Source: Blasia pusilla
Lineage: Eukaryota; Marchantiophyta; Marchantiopsida; Blasiales
Length of the DNA: 64,000 bases
Assembly: GCA_050084515.1 (NCBI GenBank)
Contig: CM114271.1
Span: forward strand, 35,092,001 to 35,156,000
Reading direction: 5' to 3'
Part shown: positions 36,475 through 47,849 of the stretch, in pieces
How the letters are laid out: each line of letters opens with the position of its first letter
Position numbering within the stretch: the first letter of the stretch is position 1
Program-made: the position numbers and the translations under genes
Notes under the pieces: model-generated
Database searches by the model: none
Told to the model about the DNA's origin: nothing
The model's input: the letters and a program-made list of their open reading frames with translations, nothing else

Positions 36475-39400
36475 TCACACTTGCACAAAGTATATAGTTT
36501 ACATAAAGTTGGTCTTCAAAGATTTCAACTCTTAAGAAACTCTACTATGCTTTAAGTTAATCAAAACCTTTTGTTAAAGTAGTCAAGATTCCCTCGAGAA
36601 TCATCAACTCTCCCTTTTGATAGTCCTTCTCTTTCAAATGTCACTACTTATTATCAATAATGATGTTATTAGTGTGCCTTGGTAATGTCAAAATGAGCAT
36701 AAACATTAGTGTCGATACGACTAGCCAAAGTGATGGGTGCTTACTCATCTCATTGTCCTTTCAAATTTGACCAACTACTAGCTTTTGTGTCAAATTTGTT
36801 TCAAATATTTAATCATGTAGTTTATGGAGTTATTTTTTGTTCTCATTGAAATCATTTTTATATTATTTTCCATACTTCTTGCCTGCTTCTCCTCTTGGGA
36901 TGTTGTTGACTTTATACTTTCCTTATCCTCTTGTGAGGTTTTTCTATTTAAGAAAAGTGGATCTATCTATTGAAAAGGATAATAAGACAAAATTTAGTAT
37001 CTCTCTTGCATACTTGCTTCCTTGTAGAGGGTTCAGTTGAACTTTGTTTCAATACTCTATCTAATATAGGAGATCTTTCGAATTTTACTTAAGTACATTT
37101 TCTTTGAGATGGACATGCTTTGTTTTTTCCAAAAAGGTCATGAGCTCACATGTTTTAAGTCCTATTGGTCATATTTAAAATACTCATATCATTTACAAAT
37201 TATTTTAAATTATTTGAATACCAGGTGGATGTGACAATTATTAAGTAAGATTCACATCCTTATATGATTTCAAATTAGAGACCAATTTTTTTTGGGGGAA
37301 ATTAGGTCATAGACACATTTTTCATAAGAATATACACTTTGAAAATTTTATATTCTTAAAAAGGTTCCAACCTTAAAAATAAGAAAATTCGAAAGGATGA
37401 GATGTAATGGTGACACATATCAATACATGGGATCTCTAATTGTGACATTACCAAAAAAAGAGTTACATAAGCCTAGGTATCTTCTTCTTTGCTAAAACAA
37501 TTCCATAGCCCCTTTAAACCATCCCAAATGGGACTCCTAGGTCCTTGTATCCCCGACCTTATTACAATGATTTTTGTAATATGAGTTACAACACCGGTAA
37601 GGCTAAACTCCCAAATAAGGCTTTGTAGGATATAAATAAATAGTTTATCATAATTATGTAAACGACCTTACAAATGTGTATCTTATAGATTTTAAGTTGG
37701 AAAGTTGAACTCAATATTTTGTTGAGTGGAAATCGTTCTCACCCCTAATATGGTTACAAGTATGGCCCTTAGTAATGGACAGCCAAAGTGTCATTAAGAT
37801 AGAAACATAAAAAAATGAATAAACAAGGTTACAACATTTAAATATGATAGTGCTCGATAAATGATATGCTTGACATGCCTTTAAAGTTTTCTTTGTCTAT
37901 TTATGTGATAGAAGGGCGTTGTGTGAATCCTAAGAATCCTCATCTTTTAAACCACGATGGGCATGATGTTGTGGCCGTTTCAATCGACATTTATGCCGAT
38001 GGGATAAAAAGCGATAGAGGGATGGTTGGCAATTGTTGGCTCTTATATGTGAACTACATTTTGTTACAAAGGAGAACATGCATTATTTTTTATTCCTGAC
38101 TGGAGTGGGGACTGTGGCGTACCAATGTAGTGAATGTAGCATGACTCTATATGTGAGCAATCCAATTGACAATATAAGGCCTACAAGAACATGTGGCATG
38201 ATTTTAAGTTGGATGTTATGAGATCGAGAGCGGCGTTCATGTGTAGAGAGAGGCGCAACTCGACGCAGGAATTTTGGATTCCCTAATTAGATCGGATATA
38301 TACATGAAATGGAAGGTTGACGTGGTAGTGACCGACGTCATAGTTGAAAATCCTGCGACTGATTTAGTTTAGGCATATGTGTTAAGATGTTAGCCTAAGG
38401 GAAATTGATATATAGAGGAGTAGTAGTGGTGGCATGGGAGAAGAATCATCTTTATGGTTTTCATCATAAAGGACATCGCTCCATCCCATTAGGTATTGAG
38501 ATATACGGAGGTATGGGCGAAAGGTTTCATTCTTTCCTTATTGAGTGTGCCCATCTTCTCCACTCAAGGAACAAGTTGCTTTAGCTACTATACCACTATA
38601 ATTTTAGACATCATGTCTAAATCCTCAAGTTGGATCCATCCCTCTATAAGGCATCCAAGACTATTGTCTTCTGCAGCGGGTTTAGGTTGTGGGAGACGCC
38701 TTAAGGTTGCTAGATGTTCTCTTGCTAAGAGTCACGTATCTTTGACTATCGGTGATATTATTTGTAAAATGAATGAACTTAGATTTTAGGGGGACTCCTC
38801 TTCTCTCCTCCTCTCTTTCCCTATGACTCTCCCCTATGAAAGGATGTCCAATGCATTGCTTTTTTCTTCTTCACCCTAGTAGGATGTAGCCTTGATATTC
38901 TCCATCTGGTTGAGTCCCCTTCCCTATACTTTGCATGGATTTCCCCTTTTTTTAAATTTCTCGATTTCAGATAGAACAACTAAAGAACTCCAAATTCAAT
39001 TCATAAATCAAATCAAAATCATATTTATTTAAAAATAAAGAAAAGAAGTGCGCCCATCATAACTGGTCCACCAAGACCAACCCGTGTTGTGAGCGGGGCC
39101 GACAGGTGGAGTGAAGGGAACGTCTAAACCCATAGCATTTAAAATATGAAGATAAAAAGTTTTTCCTTGTGCGTCTCTCTCGTTAACGAAGCGCGTGCGT
39201 GGAAAATATTATAAAACAGGTTAAAGTAGCGGAGTGGCTTACGTGTATGCCTTCCCATGCATCTTATGAAGAGTTTATAGGATTATTTAGTGACCAATGA
39301 TTAGTACTTTTGCATGAGGCAGAGTGACATGAAGAACAGCCCATGAGATACCTACCTTTGAATATATCCTCATCATAGAGGAGAGGAAAAGAATTCTCGC

Positions 39401-42220
39401 TTACATCATGTAATTGTTTTGAATTCTGCGTTGATGGGTGAAAAGAATATAATGCAAACAAAGGAATGTTCTATTTATTTCGTTTTAATTGAAAGGATTG
39501 CATACGGATAACTAATTCTTCTTCCAAAAAGATTTCAATTAACTGAAAAGAAGGAAAAGTAGGCATGACAAGTGCTAAAGATACCTTGACTCGGGAGGAA
39601 AACGAAAATATCTGAATTTCTACTTTTCATTTTTATTTTGTACTAAAGAAAAGGTCACCATTTCGTCCCATTTGAAAAAAGGCGTGCATATTTCGATGGA
39701 ATTATGGTTAAAAATAAGTATTCGAATTATAACTATTATCCCATAACAAATAACATAAAATCTATAATAAAATAAGCCTAATAATGAGTATGTGAAAATG
39801 GATGGAACCGACAGGAAGACGAATTAGATATCCGTAACTTTTGAAGATACGGATTATGTAATGTCCCAACTCTTCGAGCCATCAAGTCAAAGTCGCATAC
39901 ATCATACATGTTGCATTCCCTTCACCATGCCATCTCAGATGACGGCATCGAGTGCGGAAGTGACGCGTGCTAGACATCGAAGCACCGCGTGCTGAGTCAT
40001 CACTTGGGTAGTTAAGTTTTGGCCTCTTGTGAGGTCGGCACGTCGCAAAGTTTAGGTGATCGTCGGGAGTTTAATAGTTTTTCGAATATGTTGTTTCTTT
40101 CTTTATCTATATTATTTTGAAAATTCATTCTTCTTATATATTTTTTACATTTTGAGGTTGATGTTCATGGGCATGTCATAATTACATACATTAAAGAAAA
40201 TCTAAGAATTTCATATGTTTTAACATAGTTTTATTTTCCCCTAATTATGATCCTCAAAGATGATTTGAGGCACTAACTATTTCCATCTTACAATAAGATT
40301 GCCACCACGATGATACAAAAACCATTTGCGACATGCAAGCCTCTTGCTTGTAGATCATACATATGCCTCACATATAATAGTTATCCCTGGTAAATCATGT
40401 TTGATATCATTGAGAAATTTAGAATCGATAATTTGAGTCTTCCAAACTTGATTCAAGATCTATCACCATATGAATCGGAAAAAATGTAAATTAAATTCTC
40501 AACATAAAAATTCACTAGGAAGGGTTGGAATGGTTCTTGCATCCCAATCAAATTATCATACCATGTTTGGAGTAGAATGTGTGGGACTCATTTTTTTAAA
40601 TAATTCAAACTTTGCACCAACAAAGCCCATTACATATTATATGAAGCAGCACACTTATGATCCCTAAATTTTAAATAGTCCCTAATAAAATTTACAAGGA
40701 GTGGGATCCATCTCACGGCACCCTTGCCTTGACATTGTTGATGATTGTCGATTGTAGAGATGGATGGATGTTGCGATTCTTCTTGTCAACTATCAACAAT
40801 GTACATATCTCCAATTATCTTTAGGAAGAGATCCTTTCAACTATTTTTTTTGTTCACTTTTATGATTATTTTTTTTCAACTAATGATCATTATGATGCAT
40901 TGGTAAATTAAGTCAGGAAACAGAAGAGGCACAATGGTAGTAGAGCCCAATAGTCAAGCCCATGTCGTGGGATGAGTTGGATTATTTTTTTTCTAGAATT
41001 AAGAGGTTGGATTTCTTGTAATTGGGGCATCCTTTTTTCAAGAATTTTGGCCTAATGATTGTATAGGATGGTAATCCAACCAAGGAGATCCATATGCTTG
41101 AGCCTTTTAATTATGACATGAAGAAGCTCAGTGAAATCAACAAGATCCTCATACCAAAGACATTCTAAATCTTATCTGAGGATACTGTGTGCGACAATGT
41201 GTCATTGCTTTGAATTTATGGTCTCCAAAAATAAATACATAAATGATTGACAACCATTGCTTTGTGTATGTTTCTAGTTGATGAAATGCCTCGTCTATGT
41301 TGGAAGGCTTTGTACAGAACTGTAGATGATTTCAAATATTTTCGCTAGAAAAGGTATGTGCATGCTTCATTTTCTTGGAGTTGCTCCTCTACTCCTCTTA
41401 GTTAGCCTTGCAAAGAGACTCCTACGTTCACCCTTGTGAGCGGAAGACTTGGGTTGGGTTTTAAAACTTAGTTGCACACTTTACGAGGAAGAATCCAAGA
41501 AGATATTTCCTACCTAGATTTGTGTTCCGAATCTCATAAAATGCATATTTTCCCCCTAGAAATCCTTATCCCAACCCTTGACCTAACTCCTTTGGTTGCT
41601 CCATCATCCAAGCTAGAGAGAATGTGGTGGCTATCTTCAAGGTGCGTCCCTAAGAGTATCCTAGCTCATAACTTGAAGGCCAAATACAAAATATGGTCAA
41701 ATTTTGATTCCAAATAGTGAGTGGGTAGTGAAGGAGAGTTCCTCCAAACACTCCTATTGATACTTGTAGAGTTTAGTTTTCCTCCTCTCCATCCTAATTA
41801 TCCACTCTAGCCACTACTTTTGGCCCTCAACCCAAATGTTGATCAAGATCTTCCATTTCCAAGTCTCACATCCCTTCGTATGTTTTCCCTAGTTCATGCA
41901 ACCAATTCTAGCCCTTTCTAAATAAGACTTGTCTCTAGATGCACAACCATCTTAACTAGTCTTAGCCCATGGAACGATATGCCACACTTGGGTCTTTAAG
42001 GTTGATCTGAGGTTGGGTTTCTCGCCCATTTTGACCTTCCCATCATGGATCATTCCTTTGTGTCCCTCGTCTAATTACTAGCCAATATAAGATCTATCTC
42101 ATTTTTTTTCACTAAAGAAAATCCTCCTTTCACCCACGATCATGAATTTCTTGCAAAGTTCATATTGGTGTGCTCATTCTAAGACTTAACTATTCGCAAC
42201 TTTAAAATGAAAATAGATAA
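36473..42220. other. Long AT-rich intergenic stretch, nothing firmly recognised
   Basis: The longest frames are under 100 codons (for example 38496-38789 plus) and match nothing I know. A TGTCCCAACTCTTCG stretch at 39862 with GC-rich sequence after it could be a decayed LTR start, but no second end was found. Confidence 0.45.
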
Positions 42221-42221
42221 G

Positions 42222-42309
42222 CCCCTTAAAATCAATGGCACATTTATCCTTTCTTGGTCACTTCGGGAAGTGACCGAGAAAGCATAAATATGCCATTGAT
42301 TTTAGGGAG
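42222..42309. repeat. Near-perfect 88-bp hairpin
   Basis: Arms 42222-42264 and 42267-42309 pair almost completely around a 2-nt centre (CTTC GG GAAG). They include TAAAATCAATGGCA paired with TGCCATTGATTTTA. An RNA from either strand would fold into a stem of about 40 bp. It may be a compact inverted-repeat element or a small-RNA precursor. Confidence 0.85.
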
Positions 42310-42363
42310 GAATGTAATTATTTAGGGGAGATGGATATTTTCTAAAGGTGATTTTCTAACTGG

Positions 42364-42923
42364 GTTTTCGTTCGATCGAATTTCGCTAACTCATCGTGTA
42401 CGATCCATATATGTACTTTCCTTCAAACATTCTACCATTTGGGCAAAGCCTAATTTTCGTACTATCTGCATGCGTCTGCGCAAAACACCATGGCTATTAT
42501 GAGCTTAATATGTGTGGAGACATTGAACCCTCAAACTAGACTTAACATTCATTGGCGGGTCTCTCGAATAATAGTATAGACTTTCTATATGTGACTTTTT
42601 CCGAACTTGCAGACAACTATATACATAGATATAACTTAGTTGCAAAGCCAATTCCTTTTGAATTTTAGTTACGATCCCTACAAGAAGTGGATTCCAACTG
42701 CAGAGCTTGCATAATGGAAGTTACTTGTAACTTTCTTGACCTTAGGATGCGAATTTTGAACAGTAGGATGTTAGCATATTAAGCTCATAATAGCCATGGT
42801 GTTTAGCGCAGACGCATGCAAATAGTAAGAAAATTAAGCTTTGCCCAAATGGTAGAATGTTTGAAGGAGAGTACATAAGTGGATCGTGCATGATGAGTTA
42901 GCAAAATGTGATCAAACGAAAAC
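42364..42923. mobile_element. Foldback/TIR element with 149-bp inverted ends
   Basis: Arm 42364-42512 is the reverse complement of 42775-42923 with about 13 mismatches in 149 positions (about 91%). The 262-bp interior has no coding frame. Long inverted ends without a transposase suggest a Mutator-like or foldback non-autonomous element. The flanks do not show a clear target duplication. Confidence 0.85.
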
Positions 42924-42947
42924 GGAGACTATTATCATATTATACTA

Positions 42948-42975
42948 CTAGTGAGGTGCCCGTGCGATGCACGGG
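42948..42975 (-). mobile_element. Helitron 3' terminus
   Basis: On the minus strand the sequence reads CCCGTGC-ATC-GCACGGG, a perfect 7-bp-stem hairpin, then 7 nt later CTAG followed by T. This is the standard Helitron end (hairpin, short gap, CTRR, insertion before T). The body would extend toward higher coordinates. No 5' TC end was identified before the gypsy copy D sequence at 43265, so the length is unknown. Confidence 0.7.
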
Positions 42976-43264
42976 AATAAAAAGTGTTTGAAAATTTTTG
43001 TTACTGTATAATTTGTGAAGGGAAGGGATTAATGATGCAACACACAAATTCAAATCTTTTTTATCGCTGCTTGCATAAGCCACTTGCTGAATATGTTGGG
43101 AGAAAGCCATTAGGAAGATGCTAAAAAACCATGCTACATATTCCACCTACTAACAAACGAGGAGTAGGAAGAAAAGCCCTTGTGAAAACCTCTCAGTCAA
43201 GTTCCAAGTCAAGATCTCTTGTATAGTATTGCACAAAATATGCCGCAACACCACTTGAAGGAGG

Positions 43265-44048
43265 GTGTTGTGCGCATACACATCGCTACACAACCCACAT
43301 TGCTAGTCACATCTACACACCACACAATACCAATCTTCCCCAACATACGGGTAGATCCACACATAAATGAAACATACTCATGCATATCTATTGGGACCCC
43401 ATAACAGAATCAAGAGTAGTAAAAATGGCTCACCCGGCCTAAAACTCCACTCATGAATCTACATCGGCATATTGAACCACATGCACCCTCTACTATGAGG
43501 GAATCCGGATGCTAGCACCCTAACTCCTACACACCCACACACGTCTATGCAAGAGAGGTGCTCCTAAGGCTCAACATGAGAAAGATGGCTTGAGAAAGCC
43601 ATCTCTCTCACTCTTATACCCTTGGGAAGAGCCAAAAGGCTCTTTCCCCAAAAATAGCCTCCAAACGGTAACATGCGTGCACAAGTTACCGAGGACCCGT
43701 TGATTCACTCAACGGGTCACCTGACAGCCTAAAACCAAAATAGGTAAATCACCATAAACGATGTTCCCGACACAACAGACTTGTCGCCTACCTCATCCGA
43801 CATCTCGGGATGAAGTTACACCCGAACAACCCACCGACTCATTATTCCGTCGACGCGATAGAACTCTACCTACGTAGAAATAAGCTGTGACAACTCTCGT
43901 GCCCATACACATCGCTATACAACCCACATTTCTGGTCACATCTACACACCACACAACACCGATCTTCCCCAACATACAGGTAGATCCACACATAAATGAA
44001 ACATATTCATGTATATACACCGGGACCCCACAACCACCCCCTAGCTGG
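43265..44048 (-). repeat. 3' end of copy D: polypurine tract, X repeat, LTR core, X repeat
   Basis: A polypurine-like AGCTAGGGGGTGG (about 44034-44048) is followed by a segment of about 135 bp (43902-44035). Next is a core of about 490 bp starting TTGTCACAGC (43405-43897), with TATAAGAG in it. A second copy of the segment (43265-43404) follows. The two segments differ at only a few positions. The same arrangement is present in copy C with unrelated core sequence. Confidence 0.75.
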
Positions 44049-44172
44049 CAGTTGGGTCCCCCTAACTCTAGATAGCACACACATATATACCCAACAAGAT
44101 CTCCTATCCTACACACATCTAGCACCATCGACGCCGTCATCCTCGGACACTGCCGCACTGCAGCAACCCGCC

Positions 44173-44211
44173 GTGTTGATCCCTCCGAAGAGATCTAACA
44201 CTCTCGTACCC
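44173..44211 (-). pseudogene. Methyltransferase motif I relic (copy D)
   Basis: Reads GTRVLDLFGGINT, the S-adenosylmethionine-binding motif I seen in copy C (IRVLDLFGGIST). The frame then runs into unrelated sequence and the 3' UTR by about 44100. Only the start of the domain survives, because the deletion that made copy D removed the rest. Confidence 0.85.
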
Positions 44212-44416
44212 TGCTCCAACATAGGCATGGCTCCACGCCTGCCTCACGAGCTCGTCTGCACTCCACACATCTCAACGCTCGTCCCCAACAACAATAAAGC
44301 AACTCTGCACCATGGGAATAGACACCCACCCTAGCATGTCTCTCCGTGGGACTATCCGCTACAGGAATGTCCTCCGCATGTGTGCTCCTCTCCCCAAACC
44401 ATCCTGATCAGCGAAC

Positions 44417-44880
44417 ACCACCTATGAATGCTGCCAACGTGGTCATCGTATCCTCACGTGGTCAACCACCACTACTCCCTGCAAACTGCACTGGTAGATG
44501 GCTCCCCCGTCCATCACTTGATCGCCACCCTGGCCGATAATAAATTGTCTCCTCCCAAAAATCCAGAATAAAACCTAGAGGGTACAACACCGTACTCCCT
44601 ACCAACACATCATACGACTCTGTCAGTGTAGTAATCGCTCGAGTGCGCACCATCTGTGAATGCTGCTAACGTGGTCACTGTATCCTCATGTGGTTGACCA
44701 CCACTACTCCCTGCAAACTGCACCGGTAGATGGCTCCCCCATCCATCACCTGATCGCCACCGTGGCCAATAACAAACTATCTCCTCCCAAAAATCCAAAA
44801 TGAAACCTAGAGGGTACAACACCGTACTTCCTACCAACACATCATACGACTTTGCCGGTGTCGTAATTGCTCGAGTGCGT
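44417..44880 (-). repeat. 232-bp tandem duplication in copy D protease region
   Basis: Units 44417-44648 and 44649-44880 are near copies, each encoding VRTRAITT, then SYDVLVGSTVLYPLGFILDF. Copies B and C have a single unit, so the duplication happened in D. The upstream unit (44649-44880) is joined in frame to the protease; the other is cut off by a stop. Confidence 0.9.
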
Positions 44881-45128
44881 ACCATCGCACTATCCAACTC
44901 ATGCTCTGGTTGGAGTCTAACCACCAACTCTTGTTGAGTCATGAACTGCGTGGGTGATACGCCCCAAATAGAGGTCTGTATCTGAAAGGGACAACACTCG
45001 ATGTCGCCTTTCCGTAATCCCAAGGCCAAACACACCGCCTTCCCTAACATCAAGGGCTGCGCTCCCGAATCAAGTAGGACGCGTTGCGGGTGGTACACCG
45101 TACCTGTGGGACTAACCAAGCGAAACAC
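44610..45128 (-). pseudogene. Aspartic protease and following region (copy D)
   Basis: A 172-codon frame. Near the start it reads QRVLLDSGAQPLMLGKAV, with the catalytic Asp-Ser-Gly of retroviral-type aspartic proteases. Then come ECCPFQIQ, LVVRLQPEHELD and the SYDVLVGSTVLYPLGF block shared with copy C. Such proteases cut the polyprotein. The motif is intact, but the frame is severed from gag by a stop at about 45135, and the rest of pol is gone. Confidence 0.85.
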
Positions 45129-45134
45129 TCCTAC

Positions 45135-46377
45135 TTAGTTATCCAACAACATCACAACTGGTGTGATCATGGCTCGCTCTATGGCCGGTCGAGCTGGCAT
45201 GTCTACCAACTTTGCCGCTGCCGCATGCCATAACTCAATGGGGGATGTCTCGAGCTCCTGCTCCGAGGGCAAGTCCATCACCTCCTCAAATACCTCTAAA
45301 CGAGCGGCAGTAATCTCTCCACGCTCACACAACATGGCGGCCAGCTGGAACACCTCCGCTGGTCCAACTCCCAATATCGCCAACTCCATGGCGGAAAAAA
45401 ACAGAGCGTGGCTCACCCTAGTGGCCACCTCCAACAACATGGTCAACACTGGCTCCTCCCGAGCCAGCATAGGAGTTGTCTCTCCAACTCCTCGTGACGT
45501 CGATGCACTGTTCCACTGTGGGTACTACCAGTCGTCGAGGCACCATCAACGGTGTATGAAGTGCCTCTGACAAGGTGAATGACTCCGGAACCCTGGCTTG
45601 TCGCCCATCGGTACCCTCCTGTGGGTTAATCTCAACCCTACCTCTCGATGGCTTGGTTACTCTTGCTGCACCTTGAGTCACCACCGCAGCAGCCTCAACC
45701 TGAGCCGCACTACACATAAATCCCATCCCCGTAGAATCCTCACCAACATCGTGGTATGATGTGGAGGTTGACTCCACAATAGCTACTCTTAGCTCTGGGC
45801 CCACCTGTAGCTGCATCATCGTCATGGCAGCAATCCTTTGCTCCAACTAATCGATGCGCGTAAGGAGCGCTGCATCGAGTGCACGTCCTCCATCTCCCAT
45901 GACTGGTGATGGCACTCTACCACTATGATCATCTACCACTCAATCTCCACCAACTCTCTCGCCCCCAAGTCCTCTGCCTACCTTAGGACGTACATCTCGG
46001 CAAAGATCATAACAGCTATCCCTAGTGTGACCATATCGGTGACAATGATCACACTATAATTGTGGTGGGGCCATCCTTTGTGGCTCCTGGGCAATCGGAG
46101 GCGTCCGTGGTCCTCTCCCATGTTGTGGACAGTCCCTTTGCCTATGTGACCCACCACACGTCCAACAAGCCAACCCTGGACCCTGTTGGGAAACATACGT
46201 CGGAACGGGCCATTGCCTCATCGGCTCACGATACCCGCCCTTCTCTAGGCCCACCGGCCTGCTCCCGTGGTACTGGTGCATGCTGGGGTTCATGTGGGTC
46301 TACTCCTACTTGTCGACTCATCATATCCCACGAAAACCCCGTGGTCATCACGTGCTCCTCACTCATGTTGAGCTCTA
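45135..46377 (-). pseudogene. gag remnant with two zinc knuckles (copy D)
   Basis: Starts within the capsid tail (NMSEEH, compare NMAEES in C). The first knuckle is CWTCGGSHRQRDC (about 46150-46190), the second CDHCHRYGHTRDSC (about 46010-46055). Then comes the long acidic linker present in C (SAMELAILGVGPAEVFQLAA at about 45400). Frames change between these blocks, so no intact protein is made. Two different knuckle types in the same order as in copy C indicate a conserved nucleocapsid layout. Confidence 0.8.
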
Positions 46378-47720
46378 TTTAGGATCAAACTCCTTATCAC
46401 AAGGTATGCAACAAACCTTTGGCATAGATGTAGAAGTAGAAGGGTTATAATGAGAGAAGGTGAAGGTGCATGAGGTGATGATGGACGACAATGAAGGGGT
46501 AGGTAGGTTGGGGAAGGAGGAGGAGGAGGAAGAAGGGGGATAATGATAGAAAAGGTAGGAGTTGAAAGAAAGGATGGAGATGAGATACGTGAGGATGGAA
46601 ATGTAATAGGATTCGATAATAATGGATTGAGATTATGTTCAATAGGAGTAGAGAGGATATGCAAGAAATGTAGAGAGTGTAATAGGTGTATGAGTATCTA
46701 GAGAAAAATGGTGAGCTCCACGAATTTATGATGAGGAGGGAAACTAGGGAACTTGCTATCCCACACTTGTTCTTGCAATGTGGCCCGTATTTGGTCCGTG
46801 CCCTGCATGTGCCTCTCCTACGCAGATTGGACGTGGGCTAGATGCGGGTCAAAATTTTTCATTTAATATGAAAAAATAGCCCTCCCTCACAAGGTGGATG
46901 TGGGTTAGGATCGTGGGAGAGATGTGAGCAAAGGGAGAGGATGTAGTGCAGGATCTGGTGCGGGCAAGACGAGCCCGAGTGCGGAATGCCAACACTCGGG
47001 CCCGCACGGACATGTCCATCCCTAGTATACAAACACTAACTTTGTCTGTGTAAAACTTTGGCCCGTCAAGATTATCAAAATAAGACCAAACACACCAAAT
47101 ATCAACACTCAAAGAGAGTTATGAAGGAAATTGGAAACACTAAGAAAGAGGATGTCAGGAAAAAGTGAAAGCAACCCACCAATGACTGATATGAAGGAAC
47201 AAGGTCGTAATGTTAGGGCCGATCACTACCAAAAGATTGAGAAAAACAAGAGGAATCCTTTGAACCTATTGTAACTAGGAATCGCAGAGTAAGAAGAACG
47301 AAATATGTGAAATTGCCTTGAGGAATCTATAAGCATATTAAGGAAGTAGATGCAAAGATACCGAGAACTTTGGAAAATCCCAACTCAAGTGAAAAAAAAT
47401 ACACACACAATTCAAGCTTGAGAAAATAAAAAAGTTGAATTATAGATCGAAAAGATTGGAACACAATTAAAATAGTTACAAGCAAAACCTTTAACTATTA
47501 TCCATCTCCTCCTCCAACAAGTTCAATCCTTTTCCATCAATGACATGAATTATTTTATTTTTGAATGACAAGCATCAAACATAAAATAAAAATAACATTA
47601 TCCAATAATGATATAGAATTATTATCTCTCCATACGATTATGATAAAATTGAAAATATATGACAAGAATTAAACTTTGCTGTAACACGTGAACGTAATAT
47701 GATATAATCCCTCGACTTCA
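46378..47720. other. Intergenic stretch with a possible CAAGG-family fragment
   Basis: A GGA-rich tract lies at 46500-46560. The part 46770-47062 is GC-rich, with GGGCCCGCACGGACATGTCC near 47000 and a degraded AACTTTGG end, resembling the hAT-type miniature elements in reverse orientation. No duplication was found, so the link is tentative. Confidence 0.35.
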
Positions 47721-47802
47721 GTTATCGTTTTCTAACGGATAAGACAATGGATTTTTGGATTCTCTAATCCCAAGATCGTGTGTTTTTATTCCTTCCACGA
47801 AC
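47721..47802 (+). pseudogene. Degenerate tRNA-like sequence, Arg(UCU)-type
   Basis: CTAACGGATAAGA resembles a D arm. TTGGATTCTCTAATCCCAA gives an anticodon-type stem around TCT. GATCGTGTG, then TTATTCC and CCAC resemble a decayed T arm and B box. The acceptor stem does not close and the T loop has lost its TTCGA core, so it is at best a pseudogene or the head of a SINE. A primer-site-like TGGTATCAGCG lies on the other strand at 47831-47841. Confidence 0.3.
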
Positions 47803-47849
47803 TTCTGGAGAAATAATTTTTTTCCAAAGACGCTGATACCATAAAATGC

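Larger units (their letters stand above)
43265..46377 (-). mobile_element. Ty3/gypsy copy D: gag-protease-only derivative
   Basis: On the minus strand, partial gag (from 46377), two zinc knuckles, protease and the first motif of the methyltransferase are followed directly by the 3' UTR, polypurine tract and LTR-like sequence. Everything from methyltransferase motif IV to the PHD finger is missing. The 3' terminal sequence differs from that of C although the coding parts are clearly related, so D is a separate subfamily. The 5' end is cut mid-gag. Confidence 0.85.

Noticed and set aside
39862-40080. TGTCCCAACTCTTCG... considered as a decayed solo LTR
   Set aside because: The start looks LTR-like but no matching CA end, duplication or second copy is visible.
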